From assembly GCA_003599425.1 (NCBI GenBank), contig QZKC01000019.1, positions 1 through 44,389 on the forward strand: a stretch of 44,389 bases of DNA, in the 5' to 3' direction. The notes below the pieces were generated by a model. It did not search any database, was not told the DNA's origin, and was given only the letters and a program-made list of their open reading frames with translations. This DNA comes from Nitrospiraceae bacterium. GTDB taxonomy: Bacteria > Nitrospirota > Thermodesulfovibrionia > UBA6902. Shown piece by piece: positions 8,606-17,042 of the stretch. The position numbers were made by a program, and so were the translations under genes. Within the stretch, counting starts at the first letter, position 1. Each line of letters opens with the position of its first letter.

Positions 8606-10720
8606 ATGGCTGAAGAAAAAAGCTGTCTTTCATTGGACACAAAGCTGCTCAGCGAGGCGATCATTGAGCTGAATATTTCCCGCCACAATGTCTCTGTCTA
8701 CCCTGAGAACCACCCGATACTCAAGAGGTCCCTGAACCAGGCATTCAGCATCTTTCAAAAGCTGTTTGAACTGAGAGATGAGGTAATGCTTGCTGTGGCA
8801 AAGGACGTCATAGTTGTCGATGGAAGCACCCTCGACAAGAAAAACCCGGTCTTCAGGGATTTTGCTTCATGCCTGGGCAAGAAAAACATTGCGGCTGTTA
8901 CTTTCTATAGAGGCATGACAGAAGTGGAGATGTTTTATTTCCATCAGTTCCTTCAGAAAGATATAGGAAACGTATCTTCAGAATGCATTCAAGAGGTGTT
9001 TGATAGTCAAAAGCTCAAGCACATCAAGGTAAGCCTTATTGATTATTCAGTATTTACACTTTCAGAAAAAGACACGGAGGCTATGGAGGGGCCGTCTCTA
9101 TGCGAACTGTATGTGCATGGTCTCCTTGAAGGCAGACTGTCTGCTGAAGATACGTCTTCCATGGTTCAGAAGATCTCACCCCGTGAGCTTGCTGTTTTTT
9201 TCAACGGCCTGGCGCCGGAGGAAATCGCAGAGGAAAACTACACCAGTGTTATAACTACTTATGTACGGAAGACGTCAGAACGCAGATTTTCCGGTGCTGA
9301 GATGAAGAAGATCATGAAGTTCATAAATAACCTGCGTCCTGAGCTGAAACAACAGTTTCTCTCTTCTACGATCAACACACTCTCAGGTGAGGGGGATTCT
9401 TTAAGGGAGGCACTGTGCGATATGGGTGCTGATGAGGTTGTTGAGCTGCTCAAGCTGATAAACGAGCAGATGGTCAAGATCCCGGAGGCGCTGAAGAACG
9501 TGCTTCAGAAGTTTTCCCAGCTTAACAACTCAGCATATGAAGCTGTATCTTATGGGAATGGAATCATAGAGGACGACATCCTTTTTGCGCCAGAAATTAC
9601 GGGACTTCTCAACAACACTGATTTCAAGTCATTTGTATCTGATTCATACCAAGATGAAATTCAGAGGCTTTTGCAGCAGGATGTTAAAGATTCAAACACG
9701 CAGTGGCTGAGGGCAATTTCTCTGGAGACGGCCCCTGAATTTATCGAGCGCGCCTACTCAGACACAGTCATCAGTATTCTCAGGAGTGAAATAACTGGGA
9801 GCATCGAGGCTGAGGACACGGAATTTCTTCTGCAAGCACTGAAAGAGCAGGCAGCTCACTTTGCTGGAACAGGACAGTACGGACAGATACTGAAGATACT
9901 TGATGTGATGGGATCCGTTTCCGAGGATCTGAAAATACAAGCCAGTGTTGAAATGTCAGATGAATATTTCTATTCTCCGGAATTTCTGAATATCCTTATC
10001 AGTTCATTCAGATTTTTCGGACGGACATCGCGGGAGGAAGTTCGGCTTATATGTGAACGCTATGGAGACAATATGATAAAGCCCCTGATGGACGTGCTGG
10101 CCGATGAAACTTCTCAAACCATAAGACGGTTTATTCTGAGCCTAATAACAGGTTTCGGGGAAGGGGCTGCACATGAGGCATTAGAGAAAGTCCGAGATGA
10201 ACGCTGGTTCATAAAAAGGAACATGCTTTTCATCCTCTTTGAGTGCGGGAACACCGATCAACTGAAAAAGGCCTTTTCGCATTGCAGTCATGAGAATCCG
10301 AAAGTTGCCATAGAGGCTGTAAGATGCCTCCTGAAAGCTAAGGATCAGCGCGGCATCAGTGAGCTGAGGAAACAGATGCGCTCAAGTGACAGGGAAGTAT
10401 GCATGAAGGCAATAACGGTCGCCGGCACGTTCCAGGTCAGAGAGGTTGTCCCTGACCTGATTCATATGCTGAGGAAAAAAGCACTCACAGGAGATGAGTA
10501 TGAGGACAAGATACCTGCTGTACGCGCTCTCGGCCTTATCGGCGACCCGGGTGCCATTGACGAGCTTATGAGCATCCTTGGGGAAAAAACATTTTTTTAC
10601 AGGGCATCACTCGATAAGCTGAAGTCCGAAGTCCGGACCATAATGAAAAACCACTTTCAGGAACGTGCAACTGTACAAGGGAAAAGAAGGGATTGGGCAA
10701 GTAGATGGAATATCCGGTAA
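8606..10720 (+). CDS. HEAT-repeat protein with an N-terminal region shared with the next gene
   Basis: A 704-residue soluble protein. The N-terminal region (about residues 10-120: NISRHNVSVYPENHPILKRS, IVVDGSTLDKKNPVFRDFA, YRGMTEVEMFYFHQFL) has the same pattern as the start of the HD-GYP protein encoded next. A long helical middle follows, and HEAT/PBS-type repeats occupy the last third (about 480-680: AIEAVRCLLKAKDQRGISEL, AVRALGLIGDPGAIDELMSIL). No catalytic motif, signal peptide or membrane helix is seen. It starts with a strong ribosome site behind a sigma-28-like promoter and overlaps the HD-GYP gene by 16 nt, so the two are translationally linked. An adaptor role in cyclic-di-GMP or motility signalling is plausible but not shown. 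Confidence 0.85.
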   Translation: MAEEKSCLSLDTKLLSEAIIELNISRHNVSVYPENHPILKRSLNQAFSIFQKLFELRDEVMLAVAKDVIVVDGSTLDKKNPVFRDFASCLGKKNIAAVTFYRGMTEVEMFYFHQFLQKDIGNVSSECIQEVFDSQKLKHIKVSLIDYSVFTLSEKDTEAMEGPSLCELYVHGLLEGRLSAEDTSSMVQKISPRELAVFFNGLAPEEIAEENYTSVITTYVRKTSERRFSGAEMKKIMKFINNLRPELKQQFLSSTINTLSGEGDSLREALCDMGADEVVELLKLINEQMVKIPEALKNVLQKFSQLNNSAYEAVSYGNGIIEDDILFAPEITGLLNNTDFKSFVSDSYQDEIQRLLQQDVKDSNTQWLRAISLETAPEFIERAYSDTVISILRSEITGSIEAEDTEFLLQALKEQAAHFAGTGQYGQILKILDVMGSVSEDLKIQASVEMSDEYFYSPEFLNILISSFRFFGRTSREEVRLICERYGDNMIKPLMDVLADETSQTIRRFILSLITGFGEGAAHEALEKVRDERWFIKRNMLFILFECGNTDQLKKAFSHCSHENPKVAIEAVRCLLKAKDQRGISELRKQMRSSDREVCMKAITVAGTFQVREVVPDLIHMLRKKALTGDEYEDKIPAVRALGLIGDPGAIDELMSILGEKTFFYRASLDKLKSEVRTIMKNHFQERATVQGKRRDWASRWNIR

Positions 10721-11844
10721 AAACTGAAACAGAAAATAAGGCGGAGGACATAAGTGGTTTTATTACAGCACTTGTTATTGCGATCTCAAATTATTCACTC
10801 TATTCAAAAGAACATGAGTCTTTCGGTGAGTTTGCAGGGAGATGTTTTTCAGCTCTTCAAACGATCATGCAGGAGAAAGTCGAGATAATGATCTTTGAGA
10901 ACGAACTTATAGTAAACAGGGTGCCGGTCAGAAATGGCGGGCTGCATATAAACAATCTGATTGCGCGTATGAGAAAAAAAGGCGTATTGCGTGTCGAGAT
11001 CCTTCAGGGGGTATCACATCATGAGATGACATCTTTTATTATGGATATGGCGCAGACCGGACAGAAACTAAAAGGATATCCCAATATCATGAGCGGTTCG
11101 GTCGACTTTCTGGTTTCGAGTGCTCCTCCCGAGGGTTACGAAAGCAATTCTGTGCCTGCATTCGTTGAAGAGGGTGTAGAGAAGGTCAGGTCAGCATTCG
11201 GCTCAGGATCGGTGTTCAGGCAGGTTGACATCAAGGGACTTGAAGATGTGGTCATGGGTTTTATCTCGGTCTTCAGGAGGGAGGCCAGCATCCTGAAATA
11301 CTTGAGCCCGGTTAAATCATTCAGCGAATATACCTATACCCACGCAACCAATGTTTCACTGCTTTCAGTTCTGCAGGCTGAGTCTCTTGGCATCGGCCAG
11401 GAATTTCTTTATGAGATAGGTTTGGCTGCGCTACTGCATGACGCCGGAAAGCTGTTTGTTCCAAAAGAAATCCTGGAGAAACAGGGGAAACTTGAAAGCC
11501 ATGAATTTGAGGAGATAAAGAAACACCCTCTGTATGGAGCACGCTATCTTGCAAAGATCACAAGCTTGCCGCATATTGTGCCGGTCATAGCATTTGAGCA
11601 TCATATCAAATATGACGGCACAGGCTACCCTTCTCCGGGACGGAATGATAAAAAGCAGCATGTCTACAGCCAGATCGTTGCAATTGCCGATTTCTTTGAC
11701 GCACTCAGGAGTAGAAGACCCTACAGGGAAAGCATGGAGATCGAAGAGATATTCGTGCTGATGAAAAAGTGTAGCGGTACGGATTTTAACCCGTTCCTTA
11801 TTGATAACTTTATCAATCTTATCCATTCATCATTGAATAAGTAA
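10705..11844 (+). CDS. HD-GYP domain protein (probable cyclic-di-GMP phosphodiesterase)
   Basis: A 379-residue protein with an N-terminal region (about 10-135) resembling that of the preceding HEAT protein and a C-terminal HD-GYP domain (about 190-375). The catalytic signatures are present: HDAGK (about residue 247), KKHPLYGARYL, EHHIKYDGTGYP (the GYP triplet is GTGYP) and ADFFDALRSRRPYRE. HD-GYP enzymes hydrolyse cyclic-di-GMP with a bimetal site. There is no membrane segment or receiver domain, so the signal probably enters through the N-terminal region or the HEAT partner. The start overlaps the upstream gene by 16 nt. Confidence 0.9.
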   Translation: MEYPVKTETENKAEDISGFITALVIAISNYSLYSKEHESFGEFAGRCFSALQTIMQEKVEIMIFENELIVNRVPVRNGGLHINNLIARMRKKGVLRVEILQGVSHHEMTSFIMDMAQTGQKLKGYPNIMSGSVDFLVSSAPPEGYESNSVPAFVEEGVEKVRSAFGSGSVFRQVDIKGLEDVVMGFISVFRREASILKYLSPVKSFSEYTYTHATNVSLLSVLQAESLGIGQEFLYEIGLAALLHDAGKLFVPKEILEKQGKLESHEFEEIKKHPLYGARYLAKITSLPHIVPVIAFEHHIKYDGTGYPSPGRNDKKQHVYSQIVAIADFFDALRSRRPYRESMEIEEIFVLMKKCSGTDFNPFLIDNFINLIHSSLNK

Positions 11845-11983
11845 GAAAATCTTTACCACACATAGTTTCAGTTTGCGCCTGATTTCCGGACTGTTGTCCA
11901 CGACAATTTCAGGCATTGCCAAATGAGAAAAATTGTGATAAAAATAAGTCATAAACTTTTGTCCTGATATATTTGGAGGTATT

Positions 11984-13393
11984 ATGAAAATTATTTTCTC
12001 ATTTCTGGCAATTGTGCTGCTTTTCATATCAATTACGTTTGCGTCTGCTAAAGAAGCTGAAGAAATAAAAGAGCCCGCTGAAGCGCAGGAAAAACATGAA
12101 ATATTCAATTTTAATAAAGTAAAGGTTGAGCAGTTTATATCGCCTGAGCTCTGCAGGGACTGCCACTCTGAGATATTTAAACAGTGGGAAGGTTCCATGC
12201 ACAGCAAGGCGTTCGTTGATCCTGTATGGCGTGCGGCTACAAAGCTTTTTAACAAGGATGTAAAAACTGAGGATCAGATCCTTGAGATGAAGGCGTGTGT
12301 GAAATGCCATACGCCGCTGGGCTTCCGCTCCCATTCCATAACTTCGCCTGATGAAGATTATGACAAGCTTGCTGAACTTCCTGCCCAGGGGATTTTCTGC
12401 AACTGGTGCCATAACATAAGCGAAGTAAAAGGTCTCGGGGATGCCCACTATGAGGTGGCGCCCGGAGGCGGTGAAGATGACCCGTCAACAATGCTGGGGC
12501 CTTTTAAAGATTCAGACTCGCCTTATCATCCAACAAAATATTCAGAGCTGCATACGAAATCAGATTTCTGCGGCCTCTGCCATAATGTATCCCATGCCGG
12601 GAATCACATCCCGATCGAGCGTACCTATGATGAGTGGAGGAACAGCCCGTACTATACAGGAAAGCCTGAAACAACGGTCAACTGCCAGGATTGTCATATG
12701 CGACAGCGTCCGGGAGTGCCAGCGACAGGGAAGACCAAGCGGCCTGACAACCCCGGGAAGGCATGTGACATGGGACCGGACAGGCCCCATATCTGGACGC
12801 ATTATTTTGTCGGAGGCAATGCAATTGTCACAAAACTCCTTGGAAGCGAGACTCACGCACAGATGGCTGTAGAGCGGCTTCAGCATGCTGCAGACCTGCA
12901 GATACTGAAGAACATCTCTTACGGGAAAGAAGAACTCTCCCATGTGCGTGTTAAAGTTATTAATTCTGGCGCCGGCCATTATCTTCCTACAGGGCTTACC
13001 GAGGTGAGACAGATGTGGCTTGACGTGAAGATAACCGACGCAAAAGGGAAAGTACTGTTGCGTTCCGGCGAGGTTGACATGAAGGGGAACATCGATAAAA
13101 ATGCAGTTGTTTATCATACAAAGCTCGGCAATGAAAAAGGAGAACCTGAGCTGAACGTCGCGCTCGCTGACAGGATACTCTATGATCACAGAATTCCGCC
13201 GAAAGGGTACATGATTGAAAGTTATGCATTCTATATTCCTGAAGATGCCGTATCTCCATTGAATATTGAAGTGAGCCTGAAATACCGGAGCGCTTCACAG
13301 GAGTTGGCCAGGGTGCTGCTTGGTGAAAATGCCCCGGAGATCCCCGTGATTAACATGGCAAGCGTTACTGAAAAAATCGAGGTTCAGAAGTGA
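11984..13393 (+). CDS. Five-haem cytochrome c, cytochrome c554-like
   Basis: A 469-residue exported protein with a clean signal peptide (IIFSFLAIVLLFISITFASA) and five CxxCH haem-binding motifs: CRDCH (57-61), CVKCH (105-109), CNWCH (139-143), CGLCH (196-200) and CQDCH (234-238). All are in the first half; the second half (about 290-460) is beta-rich with no further haem site. The opening pattern CRDCHSEIFKQWEGSMHSKAF is typical of the cytochrome c554/c-prime group of periplasmic electron carriers and oxidoreductases. SD GGAGG precedes ATG 11984. It overlaps a lipoprotein gene by 4 nt, and the convergent sulfur cluster lies just downstream. The electron donor and substrate are unknown; a link to sulfur or nitrogen redox chemistry is conjecture. 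Confidence 0.9.
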   Translation: MKIIFSFLAIVLLFISITFASAKEAEEIKEPAEAQEKHEIFNFNKVKVEQFISPELCRDCHSEIFKQWEGSMHSKAFVDPVWRAATKLFNKDVKTEDQILEMKACVKCHTPLGFRSHSITSPDEDYDKLAELPAQGIFCNWCHNISEVKGLGDAHYEVAPGGGEDDPSTMLGPFKDSDSPYHPTKYSELHTKSDFCGLCHNVSHAGNHIPIERTYDEWRNSPYYTGKPETTVNCQDCHMRQRPGVPATGKTKRPDNPGKACDMGPDRPHIWTHYFVGGNAIVTKLLGSETHAQMAVERLQHAADLQILKNISYGKEELSHVRVKVINSGAGHYLPTGLTEVRQMWLDVKITDAKGKVLLRSGEVDMKGNIDKNAVVYHTKLGNEKGEPELNVALADRILYDHRIPPKGYMIESYAFYIPEDAVSPLNIEVSLKYRSASQELARVLLGENAPEIPVINMASVTEKIEVQK

Positions 13394-13773
13394 GACAATT
13401 GATAAACCGCACGATAATGCTTCTGGGAATTACCCTGTTTACAGTCAGCGGATGTTCAGCGCCCCCAGATAAAACTGAAGTTGAAGAGACCATAGTAAAG
13501 TATTTTGAGGTTAAGGGGAATAAGGTTGTTGAGCTCAATATCGGCAGTATCAAATCTATAGAGATCAGTGAAAAAACATATATGGGAACGCCCGGCTATA
13601 TGGTTGATATTCCTTTAATAACTCTCCAGCCTGTTGAAAATGTAGGGGATGTATGGAACTACAAAGAAGGCGAAAAGACCACCTTTCAGAATGCGCGGAT
13701 TATGATCCAGCAATCTACGGGGCCGGACAAGAGGTGGATCATTTCATATATCTCAGGGATAAGCGCTCAATAG
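13390..13773 (+). CDS. Small lipoprotein
   Basis: A 127-residue precursor starting at GTG 13390, overlapping the cytochrome stop by 4 nt (GTGA). A signal peptide (TIMLLGITLFTVSGC) ends in a lipobox TVSGC, so the mature protein is a lipid-anchored domain of about 105 residues. No domain is recognised; the mature part looks alpha/beta (EETIVKYFEVKGNKVVELN ... GYMVDIPLITLQPV). Tight coupling to the multihaem cytochrome suggests it anchors or assists that protein. Confidence 0.8.
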   Translation: MRQLINRTIMLLGITLFTVSGCSAPPDKTEVEETIVKYFEVKGNKVVELNIGSIKSIEISEKTYMGTPGYMVDIPLITLQPVENVGDVWNYKEGEKTTFQNARIMIQQSTGPDKRWIISYISGISAQ

Positions 13774-13835
13774 CCTGTTTTATCTCTCAGGATTTTTTTT
13801 GCTGTGGGGTCTGAGGCACCTCAGATCCTGCTATT

Positions 13836-14000
13836 TCACCACATGATGAGTCTGTCATGGGCAGTTATCAGGTCGAGAAGCTCATCGGCAGACCTTTCAT
13901 ACAGGTTTACCACGGTGACGCTGTTTGACAGCCTCTCTGTTTCGATAAGTCTATCCACGGTTGGATCAATATCTCTCTTGATAATGTACAAAACTTTCAT
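13836..14000 (-). CDS. 54-residue TusB/DsrH-like small protein
   Basis: A short reading frame starting MKVLYIIKRDIDPTVDRLIE and ending HDRLIMW. It has a strong AGGAGG ribosome site 4 nt before the ATG. The MxxLYIIKR start and the D.LIxW end resemble small DsrH/TusB-type members of the DsrE sulfurtransferase superfamily, although it is shorter than TusB (about 95 residues) and has no cysteine. It is the last gene of the sulfur cluster on this strand, separated from the DsrE-like gene by a palindromic repeat (14043-14121). Coding is well supported; the family assignment is tentative. Confidence 0.7.
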   Translation of the reverse strand: MKVLYIIKRDIDPTVDRLIETERLSNSVTVVNLYERSADELLDLITAHDRLIMW

Positions 14001-14042
14001 GATAACCTCCTGATCGGGAAATAAGTGAATGCCACATATAAA

Positions 14043-14121
14043 TGTTTATGTTGCGTCATCCCCGCGAAGGCGGGAATCCAGTCTATTCTCTCTGGATTCC
14101 GGGTCAAGCCCGGAATGACAA
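14043..14121. repeat. Palindromic repeat of the cattcCCGCGAAGGCGGGAATcc type
   Basis: Two hairpin units face each other: CCCGCGAAGGCGGG...ATCCAG and CTGGATTCCGGGTCAAGCCCGG. The same unit occurs at 19138-19232 and 31382-31453. It is a common non-coding dispersed repeat. Confidence 0.85.
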
Positions 14122-14153
14122 TAAATGGAATATATAGGACGGCAGCAATAGTT

Positions 14154-14426
14154 TTAATAGGGATCAATGATATCGTATTCCAGCAGTTTCTCAGCCAGGT
14201 CTTCGGTCGAAATGAACTTGAAGCCTTTGTTCTTCTTTGTCGTTGTGTAGATGTCTACTTCTGCAATATTTGCTATCTCCAGATTCTGCTGTGTGTAGGG
14301 GTCGCTGTAGATCTTTCTGTCAAGAACGTACACGTCGACTTTGTCATCCATCATGATGAGGCCGGCAGCCATCCTGAAGGCCTCGCACTGCCTTTCCCGT
14401 GCAAGTACTGCTATTTTTTTTGGCAT
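14154..14426 (-). CDS. DsrE-like protein, paralogue of the gene at 43894
   Basis: A 90-residue soluble protein beginning MPKKIAVLARERQCEAFRMA. It is clearly related over its whole length to the protein at 43894-44166: both have 90 residues, both share the R(M)A.GL..MDD.VDV.VLD.K pattern near residues 18-38 and both end in a Y D hydrophobic-hydrophobic . P Y tail. The fold pattern (strand, EAxRMAxGL helix, VDVYVLDRK strand) matches the DsrE/DsrF superfamily that handles persulfide sulfur. One cysteine (residue 14) is present here but absent from the paralogue. A TTAGGAGGAGAAA ribosome site precedes the ATG. Its exact role is unknown; sulfur relay is inferred from neighbours. Confidence 0.8.
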   Translation of the reverse strand: MPKKIAVLARERQCEAFRMAAGLIMMDDKVDVYVLDRKIYSDPYTQQNLEIANIAEVDIYTTTKKNKGFKFISTEDLAEKLLEYDIIDPY

Positions 14427-14493
14427 TTTCTCCTCCTAATCTTGATTATGTATTGCCTTTGCTCGAACCAGGCTTACTCCAAAAGAATCTGAG

Positions 14494-14796
14494 TTAAAAT
14501 ATAAGCACCTTATCGCATTCGTTGTGCATCAGGGAATTCTGATACTGCGTTGCGTTGGCAATTCCTGATGGAATTTCATTTTCACTGAGATACCTTCCGT
14601 CCGCGCTGAAATTGCAGATGCTCATTTCAACGTTATCCAGTTCCCTGAGGTTGGCGACCCCGCCGTTCTTAACGAGGTAGATACCGTCATCTGTCATGAA
14701 AATGCTGACATGATGCCCTCTTTTCAGTGCGGCTTTGGTGATCTCGATGATCTTGTTCGCATGAGGGGTGGATGTAATTAGAATCCCGAGGTTCAT
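14494..14796 (-). CDS. DsrE-family protein
   Basis: A 100-residue protein with the DsrE/TusD pattern: MNLGILITSTPHANKIIEIT, then ALKRGHHVSIFMTDDGIYLV (strand and ligand loop), then a VEMSICNFSADGRYL segment containing Cys at about residue 61, where TusD-type proteins keep a sulfur-carrying cysteine, and a final CDKVLIF strand. Such proteins form alpha/beta oligomers passing persulfide sulfur to or from TusA. A GGAG site precedes the ATG. It sits 130 nt downstream of the DUF1641 gene in the same orientation. Confidence 0.82.
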   Translation of the reverse strand: MNLGILITSTPHANKIIEITKAALKRGHHVSIFMTDDGIYLVKNGGVANLRELDNVEMSICNFSADGRYLSENEIPSGIANATQYQNSLMHNECDKVLIF

Positions 14797-14827
14797 AGTT
14801 TTTCTCCATGATCCGGCAAAGCCGGAC

Positions 14828-14912
14828 CCAAGTTTATTGCCACTAAGACACTAAGGCGCCAAGATTTAATAAACAATTTTTCACCTTGTGCCTTTGTGGT
14901 TCGTAATTTCAT
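14828..14912. repeat. Dispersed repeat of the CACTAAGACACTAAGGCG type
   Basis: CCACTAAGACACTAAGGCGCCAAG faces CTTGTGCCTTTGTGG after about 25 nt; related text (CACAGAGGCGCAGAGGCACAG) occurs at 34510. It fills most of the 130 nt between two cluster genes. A small hairpin TCCGGCTTTGCCGGA lies at 14811-14825. Confidence 0.6.
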
Positions 14913-14926
14913 TTTGAATTTAACCG

Positions 14927-15544
14927 TTATCTTCCTGAATATCCTTCTATCACACACTTGTGCATGTTCTTTGCGAGTGTGGTCATGAACATCAATCCCA
15001 TCTGGACTTCCGGGTCCCGCATCAGGGAAACAAGGTTTCTGATACTTGGCCTGGGCGGTGTTGTCGCAAACTCCGTAACGGTCTTTGACATGCACCTGGT
15101 CATCCCGCCCATGATATCCTTGATCTGGGGCGATGAAACCTCCTCCACAAATGATGATAGGAGGGCGGCCATCCTCTGGACCATGCTGCCTGAAATGATA
15201 TTTGAAAAGAAGCTGAGCATGTACGAAGCTTCCACAAGGGTTTTCAGGTTGCCTGATTTCTGAAGCTCTTTCAGGGAACGGAGCGCCTCAACCATTGAAG
15301 GGTCTGCAGCCTCTGCGCTTAGTTCCATCAGATTCGACGCCATGGCAGCATTCTTCGCAACCATCGTATCGATAAGGCCGTCTTTGAGAAACGTCATGGC
15401 CTGTACTGCCTGAAGCAGGGTGTCCAGCGCTCCGGCCTCATGTAGTTCAACCAGCCTGTCAAGCATGGTATTCACTGCTTCTGCTGTCTTTTCATTGGAT
15501 AGCTTTTCGGACAAAACGCCGTTCATGGTAGTGACATCGTTCAT
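14927..15544 (-). CDS. DUF1641 protein (SQR-associated)
   Basis: A 205-residue, almost all-helical protein (DRLVELHEAGALDTLLQAVQAM, FLKDGLIDTMV, LKELQKSGNLKTLVEASYML) typical of the DUF1641 family, which is repeatedly found next to sulfide:quinone oxidoreductase-like flavoproteins and formate dehydrogenase genes. ATG 15544 lies one nucleotide past the stop of the flavoprotein gene, so the pair is translationally coupled; an upstream in-frame ATG at 15592 would overlap that gene. No cysteine-rich or catalytic motif is visible. A structural or partner role for the flavoprotein is inferred from the association. Confidence 0.87.
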   Translation of the reverse strand: MNDVTTMNGVLSEKLSNEKTAEAVNTMLDRLVELHEAGALDTLLQAVQAMTFLKDGLIDTMVAKNAAMASNLMELSAEAADPSMVEALRSLKELQKSGNLKTLVEASYMLSFFSNIISGSMVQRMAALLSSFVEEVSSPQIKDIMGGMTRCMSKTVTEFATTPPRPSIRNLVSLMRDPEVQMGLMFMTTLAKNMHKCVIEGYSGR

Positions 15545-15545
15545 G

Positions 15546-16685
15546 TTATAAAACCCCCTTTGCTGACAGCCAATAGAGCCTGTTGTACCCAAGCTTCATC
15601 CAGTGCAGCATCCGCGAAGGCGGCGTTGGCTTCGGCGGGGTCTTGTAGTTGAACCATACATAGGTTGCTTCATCAAACCCTGTTTCCACGAAGCATACTA
15701 CCTTGCCGTCATATTCGCTTGAGGATTCACCTTCGAGTATCTCTGAGGTAAGCCTTTCAGCAACCACGTCTGACTGGAAATGCGCAGTGGAGCCGGCTTT
15801 GCTTATCGGCAGATCCGTGGTATCCCCGACCACATAGACATTGTCATAGCCGGCATTCCTGAGCAGTTTTCTGTCTGTTGTGACCCATCCGTCGCTGCCC
15901 ATTCCCGATTCCTGTATCACTGGCGCTCCCTTATGCGGAGGTATCGCAACAAGGAGGTCATAGCTCAGTTCTGTCCCTTCCATGGTGCGGACCACCTTGT
16001 TCCTGGCGTCGATTTCTTCCATGTTGAAGAGGGTCTCGTATTTGATCCCCTTCTGTTCGAACCGGGGGACTGCCCAGTTCGCCACAGGCTCAAGCGCATG
16101 AAGCCTGTTGATTGGGTAGGTATAGTAAATCTCGGTCTTGTCGAGGATATCCCTTTCTTTCAGGTAATCATGGAGCATGAAGGTAAATTCAAGAGGGGCC
16201 ACGGGACACTTGTGGGGCACTCCTACGGTTACCACGATCCTGCCTCCTTCAAATTTCCTGAGCGCGTCGCGCAGTTTTTTTGCAGCTTCCATCTCATAAA
16301 AATGATGCGCGCCCTCGCGAAAGCCGGGTATCTCTTCCGGCACTACCTTCGACCCTGTTGCTATTACGAGATAGTCGTAATGATGCTCTTTCCCGCTTTT
16401 GGTGATCACCACATTGTTGTCCCTGTCGATCCTAACTGCAGGATCAACAAAAAGGTTGATATGCGGATCAAGCAGTTCCCTCTGTTTCCTCACGATCTCA
16501 TCAGGCCTGATCTTGTCAAAAGCGATATACAGAAAACCCGGCTGATATACATGGTCCGGTTTGTCAGTTATCATGTTGATGACAACCTTGCCATCGATAA
16601 GCTGGCGGTAGAGATTTCTCGCCAGCAGATTTGCGGTAACCGTTCCTCCAGTGCCGCCGCCAACAATTACAATCCGTTTTGTCAT
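15546..16685 (-). CDS. Sulfide:quinone oxidoreductase-like FAD protein
   Basis: A 379-residue flavoprotein with an N-terminal FAD-binding motif VIVGGGTGGT (residues 6-15), a second dinucleotide region (DYLVIATGSK), and a C-terminal FAD contact NVYVVGDTTDLP. The SQR hallmark GVPHKCPVAPLE puts a cysteine at 160, the position of the catalytic Cys160 in characterised SQRs, and a second conserved cysteine lies at 331 (VVCFVE). The third SQR cysteine near residue 128 is absent, so it belongs to an SQR-like branch whose product (polysulfide or persulfide) is not settled. ATG 16685 is chosen over the frame start at 16718 because AAAGGGGGTACT precedes it. It lies between tusA and DUF1641, pointing to sulfide oxidation feeding the sulfur carriers. 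Confidence 0.88.
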   Translation of the reverse strand: MTKRIVIVGGGTGGTVTANLLARNLYRQLIDGKVVINMITDKPDHVYQPGFLYIAFDKIRPDEIVRKQRELLDPHINLFVDPAVRIDRDNNVVITKSGKEHHYDYLVIATGSKVVPEEIPGFREGAHHFYEMEAAKKLRDALRKFEGGRIVVTVGVPHKCPVAPLEFTFMLHDYLKERDILDKTEIYYTYPINRLHALEPVANWAVPRFEQKGIKYETLFNMEEIDARNKVVRTMEGTELSYDLLVAIPPHKGAPVIQESGMGSDGWVTTDRKLLRNAGYDNVYVVGDTTDLPISKAGSTAHFQSDVVAERLTSEILEGESSSEYDGKVVCFVETGFDEATYVWFNYKTPPKPTPPSRMLHWMKLGYNRLYWLSAKGVL

Positions 16686-16741
16686 AGTACCCCCTTTATT
16701 AAAGACTTCCTGCAGCAAGCTGCAGGGAATACGCTTGTTAT

Positions 16742-16981
16742 TTATTTAATTTTTTTCATTACAATGCGCCAGTAACCTTCTTTTTCCTCCATGTCGATGA
16801 ATTCCTGGCCGACTTTCTTTATCCATGCAGGCGCGTCAACAGTCGTGCCCTTTTCACAGGACAGCAGCTCGATTACTGTCCCGACTCCCGCAGATTTTAC
16901 CCCCTTGATCAGCTCCATGAGCGGACCCGGACAGGCTGAACCTCTTGCATCAATAGTCCGGTCAATCTTTAACTCTGACAT
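16742..16981 (-). CDS. tusA: TusA-family sulfur carrier
   Basis: A 79-residue protein with the TusA signature ARGSACPGPLMEL, whose cysteine (residue 17) carries persulfide sulfur in the family, followed by the VIELLSCEKGTTVDAPAWIKK and YWRIVMKK segments of the fold. TusA proteins accept sulfur from a sulfurtransferase and hand it to DsrE-type partners, which are encoded downstream here. A ribosome site (AAGGAGGAAATACA) precedes the ATG, and a sigma-54 promoter lies about 60-75 nt upstream. It is the first gene of the promoter-driven part of the cluster. Confidence 0.92.
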   Translation of the reverse strand: MSELKIDRTIDARGSACPGPLMELIKGVKSAGVGTVIELLSCEKGTTVDAPAWIKKVGQEFIDMEEKEGYWRIVMKKIK

Positions 16982-17042
16982 TGTATTTCCTCCTTTTTTC
17001 AGATGGAATGTTCACAGCGAACAAAAACTTTATTCAGTATTT

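Noticed and set aside
12560-13189. 209-codon minus-strand frame
   Set aside because: It is antisense to the multihaem cytochrome gene and reads as composition noise.
14811-14825. Second possible sigma-54 site (GG-N10-GC) before the DsrE-like gene at 14796
   Set aside because: The match comes from the TCCGGCTTTGCCGGA hairpin, and the implied start would be only a few nucleotides from the ATG, leaving no room for the ribosome site.
15780-16775. 331-codon open frame on the plus strand
   Set aside because: It lies antisense to the SQR-like flavoprotein, whose motifs are clear; the plus-strand translation has no family pattern and no ribosome site.
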